This document shows, one piece after another, positions 56,907 through 64,000 of a DNA stretch of 64,000 nucleotides; position 1 is the first letter of the stretch, and the number at the start of each line of letters is the position of its first letter. Below the pieces are notes generated by a model. The model was given only the letters and a program-made list of their open reading frames with translations, searched no databases and was not told the origin of the DNA. This DNA comes from Leifsonia aquatica (GTDB taxonomy: Bacteria; Actinomycetota; Actinomycetes; Actinomycetales; Microbacteriaceae): NCBI RefSeq assembly GCF_014190775.1, contig NZ_JACHVP010000001.1, positions 558,001-622,000 of the forward strand. The letters run 5' to 3'. The position numbers were made by a program, and so were the translations under genes.

Positions 56907-57380
56907 ATGTCTCCCCTCACCGAGTCCGCGAGCGAGCGCGTGCAGCGCCCGTCGAAGCGGCGCATCTCCGGCATCGGCCGGGTGCTCGTCTTCGTCTACG
57001 GCGTGCTGGCGCTCGCCGCCACCGGCCGCAGCGTCTTCCAGATCATCGACCGCTTCGACGAGGCGCCCGTCGCCTTCACGCTCTCCGCCGTCGCCGCCGT
57101 CGTCTACATCGTCGCCACGATCGCCCTCGTCGCGCCCGGCCGCGTCTGGTACCGGGTCGCGTGGATCACGATCACCTTCGAGCTGGTCGGCGTGCTGGTC
57201 GTCGGCTCGCTGAGCCTGTTCGCCCCCGAGGCCCTGGGGCTGCACGACGTCGACCCGTTCGGCCGTGACGCGACGGTCTGGTCGGTCTACGGGATGGGCT
57301 ACCTGTTCATCCCGCTCGCACTGCCGATCCTCGGCCTGATCTGGCTGCGCGGCCACCGCCCCCGGACGGACGCCTCGTGA
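56907..57380 (+). CDS. Membrane protein of unknown function upstream of ribF
   Basis: This 157-residue protein has a basic N-terminus (RVQRPSKRRISGIG), then four hydrophobic helices beginning RVLVFVYGVLALAATG and ending at LFIPLALPILGLIWLRG. No motif suggests an activity. TAGAAT at 56893-56898 is 8 nt before the ATG, so it probably has its own leaderless transcript. Its stop overlaps the ribF GTG, linking the two genes. Confidence 0.75.
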   Translation: MSPLTESASERVQRPSKRRISGIGRVLVFVYGVLALAATGRSVFQIIDRFDEAPVAFTLSAVAAVVYIVATIALVAPGRVWYRVAWITITFELVGVLVVGSLSLFAPEALGLHDVDPFGRDATVWSVYGMGYLFIPLALPILGLIWLRGHRPRTDAS

Positions 57381-58318
57381 AGGTCTTCCGCTCCGTCGAG
57401 GAGGTGCCGGACGGCTTCGGCCCGAGCGCGGTCACGATCGGCAAGTTCGACGGCGTGCACTCCGGCCACCGCGCGGTCATCGGCCGGCTGCGGGAGGTCG
57501 CGGCCGACCGCGGGCTCACCGCCGCCGTGATCACCTTCGACCGCAACCCGCTCGAGCTGCTCGCCCCCGAGAAGTGCCCGGCCTCGCTGGTGAGCAACGG
57601 GCAGAAGCTCGACCTGCTCTCCGGCACCGGCATCGACGCGACCCTGATGGTCGCCTTCGACCAGGCGCTCGCCGCCCTCGAGCCGGAGGAGTTCGTCCAC
57701 CGCATCCTGGTCGACCGGCTGCACGCCGCCGAGGTGCTCGTCGGCAGCGACTTCCGCTTCGGCCACCGCGGCGCCGGCGACGTGCGCCTGCTGCGCGAGC
57801 TGGGGGAGAAGTACGGCTTCGCGGTCGAGCTGATCGACGACGTGCGGCCCGAGCACGGCCGGCGCGTCTCCTCCACCTGGATCCGCGAGCTCCTCGCCGA
57901 CGGCGATGTCGCGCACGCAGCCGAGCTGCTCGGCCACATACCGACCCTGCGCGGCGTCGTCGTGCACGGTGCGGCCCGCGGCCGCGAGCTCGGCTACCCG
58001 ACGGCCAACCTGTCGCCCGAATCCGAGGGGCTCATCCCCGCCGACGGCGTCTACGCCGGCTGGCTGACGGACGGCGACGAGACCTATCCCGCCGCCATCT
58101 CGGTCGGCAACAACCCGACCTTCGAGGGCGTGCCGCACAAGCAGGTCGAGGCCTACGTGCTCGACCGCGAGCTCGACCTCTACGGCCACTGCGTCGAGGT
58201 CTCGTTCGTGGAGCGCATCCGCGGCATGGTCGCTTACCAGGGCGTCGAACCGCTGATCGCCCAGATCGCCGACGACGTCGAGAAGGCGCGCGGCATCCTC
58301 TCGGCCGAGCCCGCGTGA
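57377..58318 (+). CDS. ribF: Bifunctional riboflavin kinase/FAD synthetase
   Basis: This 313-residue enzyme converts riboflavin to FMN and FAD. The N-terminal adenylyltransferase domain has IGKFDGVHSGHRAVI and DFRFGHRGAGD, and SSTWIRELLADGDV as the ISSTxIR motif. The C-terminal flavokinase domain has RGRELGYPTANL and SVGNNPTF. Length is normal. The start is GTG, overlapping the previous stop. Its own stop overlaps the next gene's GTG. Confidence 0.96.
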   Translation: MKVFRSVEEVPDGFGPSAVTIGKFDGVHSGHRAVIGRLREVAADRGLTAAVITFDRNPLELLAPEKCPASLVSNGQKLDLLSGTGIDATLMVAFDQALAALEPEEFVHRILVDRLHAAEVLVGSDFRFGHRGAGDVRLLRELGEKYGFAVELIDDVRPEHGRRVSSTWIRELLADGDVAHAAELLGHIPTLRGVVVHGAARGRELGYPTANLSPESEGLIPADGVYAGWLTDGDETYPAAISVGNNPTFEGVPHKQVEAYVLDRELDLYGHCVEVSFVERIRGMVAYQGVEPLIAQIADDVEKARGILSAEPA

Positions 58319-59532
58319 GCGCCCCCGCGCCCGGTGCGCGGCCGCTCTGGCACGGGCGCGCCATCGCGCTCATCGGCATCCTGCTCGTCGCCGCGAACCT
58401 CCGCACCGCCGTCGCCGCCCTGTCGCCGATCTACGCCGAGATCCGCACCGAGTTCCCGGTCAGCAGTCTGGGCGTCGGGCTGCTCGGGATGCTGCCGCCG
58501 ATCTGCTTCGCCGTGTTCGGTCTGATCGCGCCGACGTTCACCCGCCGGCTCAGCCTCGAGGCGGTGATGCTGAGCGCCCTCGGCGTCATGCTGGCCGGGC
58601 ACCTGCTGCGCGCCTCGGCGCCGTCCTTCGTCGTGCTCGCGCTCGGCTCCGCCCTCACCTTCGCGGGCATGGGCGTCGGGAACGTGCTGCTGCCCCCGCT
58701 GGTCAAACGCTACTTCCCGGACCGCATCGGCCTCGTCACGTCGCTCTACGCGACCGTGATGTCGGTGAGCACGCTGCTGCCCCTGCTCATCGCGGTGCCG
58801 GTCGCCGACGCGGCGGGCTGGCACGTGTCGGTCGGGATGTGGGCGGCCGTCAGCCTGCTCGCCGTGCTGCCGTGGCTGCGCATCCTGATCTCCCACCGCC
58901 CGGCGCATCCCGCGCACGACGTGGAGGTGGAGGGCGCCCCGCCCGCGATGGTCGGGAAGGTCTGGCACTCGCCGCTGGCCTGGGCGATGGCGATCGTCTT
59001 CGCCGTCTCGAGCCTGAACGCGTACGCGATGTTCGCCTGGCTGCCGCAGATCCTGCACGACGTCGCCGGCACCCCGCCGGCGGAGGCGGGAGCGCTGCTC
59101 TCCGTGTACGCCGGGATGGGCATCCCGGCCGGACTGCTGGTGCCCCTGCTCGCCGCGCGGCTGCGCAGCGTCGCCGGGCTGATCTATCTCGCCGTCGCGT
59201 TCTTCGTCGCCGGGTACCTCGGGCTGATCCTCGCGCCGGGCGCCGCCACCTGGCTGTGGGTGACGTTCGCCGGGCTCGGCCCGCTGCTCTTCCCGCTGGT
59301 GCTCGTGCTGATCAACATGCGCACGCGCACGCACGCCGGGTCGGTCGCGCTGAGCGGCTTCACGCAGGGTGTCGGCTACACGCTGGGCGCGCTCGGTCCG
59401 CTCGTGGTCGGCCTCCTGCACCAGACGACGGGCGCCTGGACCGTACCGCTGATCGTCCTCACGGTGACGGCGCTCGCGGCCGCGGCCGCGGGGGCGGTCG
59501 TCGCGCGTCCGCGCGCGCTCGAAGACCGCTGA
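58315..59532 (+). CDS. MFS transporter, CynX/NimT family
   Basis: This 405-residue, twelve-helix MFS protein carries VAANLRTAVAALSPIYAEI, typical of the CynX/NimT group (cyanate or nitroimidazole-type small-molecule transport). TFAGMGVGNVLLPPLVKRYFPDR and FTQGVGYTLGALGPLVVG are further family features. The substrate is unknown. The start is GTG, overlapping ribF. A hairpin with CCGAG/CTCGG ends follows. Confidence 0.88.
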   Translation: MSAPAPGARPLWHGRAIALIGILLVAANLRTAVAALSPIYAEIRTEFPVSSLGVGLLGMLPPICFAVFGLIAPTFTRRLSLEAVMLSALGVMLAGHLLRASAPSFVVLALGSALTFAGMGVGNVLLPPLVKRYFPDRIGLVTSLYATVMSVSTLLPLLIAVPVADAAGWHVSVGMWAAVSLLAVLPWLRILISHRPAHPAHDVEVEGAPPAMVGKVWHSPLAWAMAIVFAVSSLNAYAMFAWLPQILHDVAGTPPAEAGALLSVYAGMGIPAGLLVPLLAARLRSVAGLIYLAVAFFVAGYLGLILAPGAATWLWVTFAGLGPLLFPLVLVLINMRTRTHAGSVALSGFTQGVGYTLGALGPLVVGLLHQTTGAWTVPLIVLTVTALAAAAAGAVVARPRALEDR

Positions 59533-59538
59533 CGCGCA

Positions 59539-59567
59539 CCGAGGCGGCGGATTCTCCGCCGTCTCGG
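59539..59567. terminator. Stem-loop between convergent MFS and ROK genes
   Basis: CCGAGGCGGCGGA (59539-59551) pairs with TCCGCCGTCTCGG (59555-59567), 13 bp with one G-U, loop TTC. A direct copy of GCCGTCTCGGC occurs at 59559-59569 and 59588-59598. The gap up to the ROK stop at 59631 holds no gene. Confidence 0.65.
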
Positions 59568-59630
59568 CACCGTTCGCGCGAATTCGTGCCGTCTCGGCGA
59601 GGCGAGGCGAGGCGAGGGTGGGGGTGTCCG

Positions 59631-60575
59631 CTAGGCGGGGAGCAGGTTCGCTCGGTGGATGAGGGCTGCCGCTCCGATGAGCGGCCCCTCGGACGAAAGC
59701 GCCGACGGGACGATGCGCACCTTGCGCACGAACGGGAAGTAGTGCTTCTCGATGACCTCGCGCATGTGCGTGAAGAGGTCGGGAGTCGAGTGCGAGAAGC
59801 CGCCGCCGATGGCGACGAGCTCGAGATCGAGGAGGGCCGTCGCCGAGGCGATGGCGTGGCCGACCGCGCGCCCGGTGCGGGCGATCGCGTGCCGGGCGAT
59901 CTCGTCGCCGGCGGCGTAGGCCGCGGCGAGCTCCTCGCCCGTCGTGCCCGTGAAGCCGTGCTTCTGCGCCCACGCGACGGTGTGCGGGCCGGAGGCCATG
60001 GCCTCCAGTGCGTACGGGTTGCCGAAGGTGTCCTCGCCGCGGATGTCGCCGACCTCCACGTGCCCGATGTGCCCGGCATTGCCGGTCGGGCCGGTGATGA
60101 CCCGGCCGCCGACGATGAGGCCGCCGCCGATGCCGGTCGAGATGACCATCCCCATGACGTTGTCGACGCCCTGGGCCGCGCCGACCCAGTGCTCGGCCAT
60201 CGTGATCGCGACGCCGTCCATCTCGAGCGTCACCGGGACGTCGAGGCCGGCTGAGCGGACCTCCGCCCCGATGAAGTCGCGCATGGGGTAGTCGCGCCAG
60301 TGCGGCACGTTGAGCGGCGAGACCAGGCCGCGGACGCGGTCGATCGGTCCGGCGCAGCCGATGCCGACGCCGACGATCTCCGCCCCCTCGGGGAGGGAGG
60401 CGAGCGCGTCGCGCACGACACCGCCGACGGAGGCCTCCAGATCGTCGACCGTCGCGGTGCGGCCGGTCGGGCGGCGGAAGCGGGAGTCGGGCACGAGCCG
60501 GCCGTCGGCGTCGACGAGCGCCGCCTCGACCTTCGTGCCGCCGAAGTCGACGGCGAGAGCGAGGGGTGTGGACAC
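59631..60575 (-). CDS. ROK-family sugar kinase-like protein without zinc cysteines
   Basis: This 314-residue protein has the phosphate-1 motif LAVDFGGTKVEAALVD, the catalytic Asp region LEMDGVAITMAEHW and the adenosine motif VISTGIGGGLIVGG. The ROK zinc motif (CxCGxxGCxE) is replaced by DTFGNPYALEAMASG, so the zinc ligands are missing. It is divergent from the SorC-deoC operon, suggesting a role in sugar or deoxyribose phosphorylation; this is inference. GTG 60575 is preferred because TAGGGT ends 7 nt upstream; ATG 60581 would lie 1 nt after that box. Confidence 0.83.
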   Translation of the reverse strand: MSTPLALAVDFGGTKVEAALVDADGRLVPDSRFRRPTGRTATVDDLEASVGGVVRDALASLPEGAEIVGVGIGCAGPIDRVRGLVSPLNVPHWRDYPMRDFIGAEVRSAGLDVPVTLEMDGVAITMAEHWVGAAQGVDNVMGMVISTGIGGGLIVGGRVITGPTGNAGHIGHVEVGDIRGEDTFGNPYALEAMASGPHTVAWAQKHGFTGTTGEELAAAYAAGDEIARHAIARTGRAVGHAIASATALLDLELVAIGGGFSHSTPDLFTHMREVIEKHYFPFVRKVRIVPSALSSEGPLIGAAALIHRANLLPA

Positions 60576-60601
60576 GACCATTACCCTAGACGATCCCCTC
60601 C

Positions 60602-60648
60602 TGCTCATTTGAGCAACGCGTGCGCAAAGGTTGCTCACGTCTTAGGCT
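60602..60648 (+). promoter_or_regulatory. SorC operator and leaderless promoter
   Basis: Three half-sites occur: TGCTCA (60602-60607), TGAGCAAC (60610-60617) and GTTGCTCA (60630-60637). The last two are a perfect inverted pair, and the first two form a short palindrome. TAGGCT (60643-60648) is the -10 box, 6 nt before the GTG. The operator lies immediately upstream, consistent with SorC/DeoR autoregulation and possible control of the divergent ROK gene. Confidence 0.6.
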
Positions 60649-60654
60649 GTGAAC

Positions 60655-61614
60655 GTGGCCCTGAACGATACCGACGAGATCCTCGCCGTCAAAGCCGCAG
60701 AGCTGTACTACGAGGCGGGCAAGACGCAGGACGAGATCGGCGTCGCCCTCAACGTGAGCCGATGGAAGGTCGGCCGGCTCCTGGTGGCGGCGCGCGAGCA
60801 CGGCTTCGTGCGCATCGAGATCGTGCATCCGAGCGCCAGGCGGTTCTCCCTCGAGCGTGAGCTGTGCGGCTTCTACGGCCTGGAGGACGCAGTCGTCGTC
60901 CCCGCCGCGGAGACCGAGTCCGAGACGCAGGCGCGCGTCGCGCAGGCCGCTGCGGACTACCTCACCACCCTCCGTCCCGTGCCGCGGACGCTCGGCGTCA
61001 GCTGGGGCCGCACGCTGCACGCGGTCGCCGCCCGGCTGCGCCCGGGCTGGGCCGTCGGCGTCAACCCCGTGCAGATCAACGGCAGCGTGTCCAGCACCCG
61101 CCAGGCGACGGCGGCGGCCGACACCGCGGTCGTCATCGCGCGCAAGGCGCAGGGCACCGCGACGCTGCTGCCGAGCCCGGCGATCTTCGAGCATGCGGCC
61201 ACCCGCCGCGCGATCGAGGCCGACCGCTCGGTGCAGTCCGTGCTCGACCTCGCGCGCGGCGCGAGCGCCTTCCTCTTCAGCGCCGGTGTCGTCGACACCA
61301 GCTCCGTCCACGTCGACTCCGGCTACCTCTCCCCGGAGGACGTCACCGGCCTGGCGGACAAGGGTGCCGTCGGCGACGTCGTCGGCCGGTTCATCACCGG
61401 CACCGGCGAGGTTGCCGATCCCGAGCTCGACGGCCGCACCCTCGGCCTCTCGCTCGAAGAGCTGCGGAACGCGCGCACGAGCATCGCCGTCATCGCGGGC
61501 GAAGCCAAGCACCAGGTCGCGCACGCCGTCGTCGCGAGCGGCCTGTGCACCACCATCATCACCGACGAAGCCACCGCGAACGACCTCCTCGGCCGCAGCC
61601 AGCCGGGCTCGTGA
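60655..61614 (+). CDS. SorC/DeoR-type sugar-binding transcriptional regulator
   Basis: This 319-residue regulator has an N-terminal HTH (ELYYEAGKTQDEIGVALNVSR, then RWKVGRLLVAAREHGFVRI) and a sugar-phosphate-binding domain with TLGVSWGRTLHAVA, PLPSPAIFEHA-like and GAVGDVVGRFI segments. This is the SorC family, which includes Bacillus DeoR, a sensor of deoxyribose-5-phosphate. It is encoded directly before deoC, so it probably controls that operon. GTG 60655 is 6 nt after the -10 box; a GTG at 60649 is too close. Confidence 0.9.
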   Translation: MALNDTDEILAVKAAELYYEAGKTQDEIGVALNVSRWKVGRLLVAAREHGFVRIEIVHPSARRFSLERELCGFYGLEDAVVVPAAETESETQARVAQAAADYLTTLRPVPRTLGVSWGRTLHAVAARLRPGWAVGVNPVQINGSVSSTRQATAAADTAVVIARKAQGTATLLPSPAIFEHAATRRAIEADRSVQSVLDLARGASAFLFSAGVVDTSSVHVDSGYLSPEDVTGLADKGAVGDVVGRFITGTGEVADPELDGRTLGLSLEELRNARTSIAVIAGEAKHQVAHAVVASGLCTTIITDEATANDLLGRSQPGS

Positions 61615-61635
61615 GCAGAACCAGTAAGGAATGAC

Positions 61636-62658
61636 GTGACCATCGAAACCACCGTCCCGCCCGCGCGCACGCTCGCGCCGGCGGCACGTGCCGTCGAGGT
61701 GCTCGGCGGCGACCTCACCGAGGCGTCCCTGCGGCGCTACCTGAACGGCATCCCGGGTGTCGACGCCGTCGGGCTCGAGCAGCGGGCGGCGGGCCTCGGC
61801 ACGCGCTCCATCAAGACCACCAGCAAGCGCTGGGCGCTCGACAAGATCATCGAGCTCATCGACCTCACCACCCTCGAGGGGGCCGACACCCCCGGCAAGG
61901 TGCGCTCGCTCGTCGCGAAGGCGCTCACGCCGGACGCCGGCGACCCGTCGACGCCGCGCCCCGCCGCGGTCTGCGTGTATGGCGACATGGTGCCGTACGC
62001 CGTCGAGGCCCTCGGCTCGTCGCACGCCGAGGCCCCGGCCGGAGTCGCCGTGGCCGCCGTGGCGACCGCGTTCCCGAGCGGACGCGCCTCCCTCGCGGTC
62101 AAGCTGGCCGACACCGCCGACGCGGTCGCGGCCGGCGCCGACGAGATCGACATGGTCATCGACCGCGGCGCCTTCCTCTCGGGCCGCTACGGCCTCGTGT
62201 TCGACGAGATCGTCGCCGTGAAGGAGGCCTGCCGCCGCACCGACGGCAGCTACGCCCACCTCAAGGTCATCCTCGAGACCGGCGAGCTCAACACGTACGA
62301 CAACATCCGCCGCGCCTCGTGGCTGGCGATCCTCGCCGGCGGCGACTTCATCAAGACCTCCACCGGCAAGGTCTCCCCGGCGGCGACGCTGCCCGTCACC
62401 CTGCTGATGCTGGAGGTCGTGCGCGACTGGCGCCGGCTCACCGGCGAGGAGATCGGCGTGAAGCCCGCGGGCGGCATCCGCTCCTCGAAGGACGCGATCA
62501 AGTACCTGGTGACCGTCGCCGAGACGGTCGGCGAGCACTGGCTGCAGCCGCACCTCTTCCGCTTCGGCGCGTCGAGCCTCCTGAACGACGTGCTCCTGCA
62601 GCGCCAGAAGCTCGCGACCGGACACTACTCCGGCGCCGACTACGTGACGATCGACTGA
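61636..62658 (+). CDS. deoC: Deoxyribose-phosphate aldolase
   Basis: This 340-residue TIM-barrel class I aldolase splits 2-deoxyribose-5-phosphate into acetaldehyde and glyceraldehyde-3-phosphate. The Schiff-base lysine lies in GGDFIKTSTGK, with the second lysine in GVKPAGGIRS. The N-terminal region is extended by about 80 residues compared with E. coli DeoC, typical of the DERA subgroup found with aldehyde dehydrogenases. The GTG has AAGGA 5 nt upstream. It is followed by an aldehyde dehydrogenase that would remove the acetaldehyde. Confidence 0.95.
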   Translation: MTIETTVPPARTLAPAARAVEVLGGDLTEASLRRYLNGIPGVDAVGLEQRAAGLGTRSIKTTSKRWALDKIIELIDLTTLEGADTPGKVRSLVAKALTPDAGDPSTPRPAAVCVYGDMVPYAVEALGSSHAEAPAGVAVAAVATAFPSGRASLAVKLADTADAVAAGADEIDMVIDRGAFLSGRYGLVFDEIVAVKEACRRTDGSYAHLKVILETGELNTYDNIRRASWLAILAGGDFIKTSTGKVSPAATLPVTLLMLEVVRDWRRLTGEEIGVKPAGGIRSSKDAIKYLVTVAETVGEHWLQPHLFRFGASSLLNDVLLQRQKLATGHYSGADYVTID

Positions 62659-62674
62659 CGAAAGCAGACCCAGA

Positions 62675-64000
62675 ATGAGTTTCCTCGAATACGCTCCGGC
62701 CCCGGAGTCGCGGTCGATCCTCAGCCTCCGCGACGAGTACGGCCTCTTCATCGACGGCGAGTTCGTCGCCGGCCACGGCACCCCGTTCCAGACCATCTCC
62801 CCGGCGACGGAGGAGCGCATCGCCACGATCGCGACCGCCGACACCTCGGACGTGGACGCGGCGGTCGCCTCCGCCCGCCGCGCCTACGAGAAGGTCTGGT
62901 CTCGGATGAGCGGCACCGACCGCGGCAAGTACCTGTTCCGCATCGCCCGCCTCGTGCAGGAGCGCGCCCGCGAGCTGGCCGTCGCCGAGAGCCTCGACAA
63001 CGGCAAGCCGATCAAGGAGAGCCGGGATGTCGACGTCCCGCTCGTCGCGGCGTGGTTCTTCTACTACGCGGGCTGGGCCGACAAGCTGGAGCACGCCGGT
63101 CTCGGCCCCGCGCCCCGCGCGCTCGGTGTGGCCGCCCAGGTCATCCCGTGGAACTTCCCGCTGCTGATGCTCGCGTGGAAGATCGCGCCCGCGCTGGCCG
63201 CCGGCAACACCGTCGTGCTGAAGCCCGCCGAGACCACGCCGCTGACGGCGCTGCTCTTCGCCGAGATCGTGCAGCAGGCGGGCCTGCCCGCCGGTGTCGT
63301 GAACATCGTCACCGGCGCGGGGGAGACCGGCCGCGACCTCGTCGCCCACCCGGACGTGAACAAGGTGGCCTTCACGGGCTCCACCGCCGTCGGGCGCGAG
63401 ATCGCCCGCTCCGTCGCCGGCACCGACAAGAAGCTCACGCTGGAGCTCGGCGGCAAGGCGGCCAACATCGTCTTCGACGACGCACCGATCGACCAGGCCA
63501 TCGAAGGCATCGTCAACGGCATCTTCTTCAACCAGGGCCACGTGTGCTGCGCGGGCAGCCGCCTCCTGGTGCAGGAGAGCATCCACGACGAGGTCGTCGA
63601 CCGGCTGAAGAGCCGCCTCTCGACGCTTCGCCTGGGCGACCCGCTCGACAAGAACACCGACATCGGCGCGATCAACAGCGCCGAGCAGCTGCAGCGCATC
63701 CGCGAGCTCTCCGACATCGGGGAGGCGGAGGGTGCCGAGCGCTGGACCGCCGACTGCGCCATCCCCGAGAACGGGTTCTGGTTCGCGCCGACGATCTTCG
63801 ACAACGTGTCGACGAGCCACCGGATCGCCCGCGAGGAGGTCTTCGGCCCTGTCCTCTCGGTGCTGACCTTCCGCACGCCGGCCGAGGCCATCGCCAAGGC
63901 GAACAACACGCCGTACGGCCTCTCCGCCGGCATCTGGAGCGACAAGGGCAGCCGCATCCTCGCGGTCGCCGACAAACTCCGCGCCGGTGTGATCTGGGCC
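62675..64000 (+). CDS. NAD(P)-dependent aldehyde dehydrogenase, N-terminal part
   Basis: The frame is open from ATG 62675 to the window edge (442 residues seen, no stop). VIPWNFPLLMLAWKIAPALAAGN, LKPAETTPL, GSTAVGREI, the catalytic Glu in LELGGKAANIVF and the nucleophile Cys in FNQGHVCCAGSR are canonical, as is EEVFGPVLSV. The protein runs beyond the window. Placed 16 nt after deoC, it probably oxidises acetaldehyde (or deoxyribose-derived aldehydes). Confidence 0.93.
   Translation, partial: MSFLEYAPAPESRSILSLRDEYGLFIDGEFVAGHGTPFQTISPATEERIATIATADTSDVDAAVASARRAYEKVWSRMSGTDRGKYLFRIARLVQERARELAVAESLDNGKPIKESRDVDVPLVAAWFFYYAGWADKLEHAGLGPAPRALGVAAQVIPWNFPLLMLAWKIAPALAAGNTVVLKPAETTPLTALLFAEIVQQAGLPAGVVNIVTGAGETGRDLVAHPDVNKVAFTGSTAVGREIARSVAGTDKKLTLELGGKAANIVFDDAPIDQAIEGIVNGIFFNQGHVCCAGSRLLVQESIHDEVVDRLKSRLSTLRLGDPLDKNTDIGAINSAEQLQRIRELSDIGEAEGAERWTADCAIPENGFWFAPTIFDNVSTSHRIAREEVFGPVLSVLTFRTPAEAIAKANNTPYGLSAGIWSDKGSRILAVADKLRAGVIWA

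Overview
The window is a high-GC chromosomal segment of an actinobacterium, most likely a member of the Microbacteriaceae (Leifsonia-like). Pointers are the GC-rich third codon positions, many GTG starts, 4-nt ATGA/GTGA gene overlaps, a Rho factor with a long Asn/Gln/Gly-rich insertion, and the actinobacterial order rho-prfA-prmC-tsaC-wecA-atpI-atpBEFHAGDC. The genus assignment is inference. No phage, transposase, integrase or CRISPR array was seen.

Layout. 1-5.8 kb: end of a secreted-repeat protein, an NAD-dependent epimerase-like protein, an MscS channel, an alpha/beta hydrolase, the msrB-msrA methionine sulfoxide repair pair and rlmC. 5.85-8.33 kb: a compact four-gene islet on the minus strand (SAV_915-like protein, small helical protein, WXG/glycine-zipper protein, membrane protein). 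It has lower GC and looks accessory, and it ends next to tRNA-Arg(CCG). 8.6-16.8 kb: a lipoprotein, argS, an LmeA-like protein and the tightly overlapped lysA-hom-thrC-thrB run for the aspartate-family amino acids. 17-36.7 kb: rho, prfA, prmC, tsaC, wecA and the complete F1Fo ATP synthase operon. This backbone is interrupted by cysK-cysE, a TetR/ABC-2 drug exporter unit and two tandem HAD phosphatases. 36.7-45 kb: a P-loop kinase with a frameshifted C-terminus, yaaA, a candidate structured RNA, tag-ogt DNA alkylation repair, an aldo/keto reductase and a TetR-controlled heterodimeric ABC exporter. 45-58.3 kb: a DUF1206 protein, the translation cluster nusA-ylxR-infB-rbfA, mutY, a uridine-kinase-like protein with a degenerate P-loop, a PanE-like reductase, a TetR/MFS pair with two operators, then truB and ribF with two small membrane proteins. 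58.3-64 kb: a CynX-type MFS protein, a ROK kinase and a SorC-deoC-aldehyde dehydrogenase deoxyribose catabolic operon that runs off the window.

At least ten genes have a TANNNT -10 box 6-8 nt before the start codon and no Shine-Dalgarno sequence, which points to widespread leaderless transcription. Several convergent gene ends carry stem-loops whose outer pairs are CGAG/CTCG. The observations most worth following are the four-gene WXG islet at 5851-8332, the candidate multibranched RNA at 38092-38310 and the kinase frameshift near 37150.
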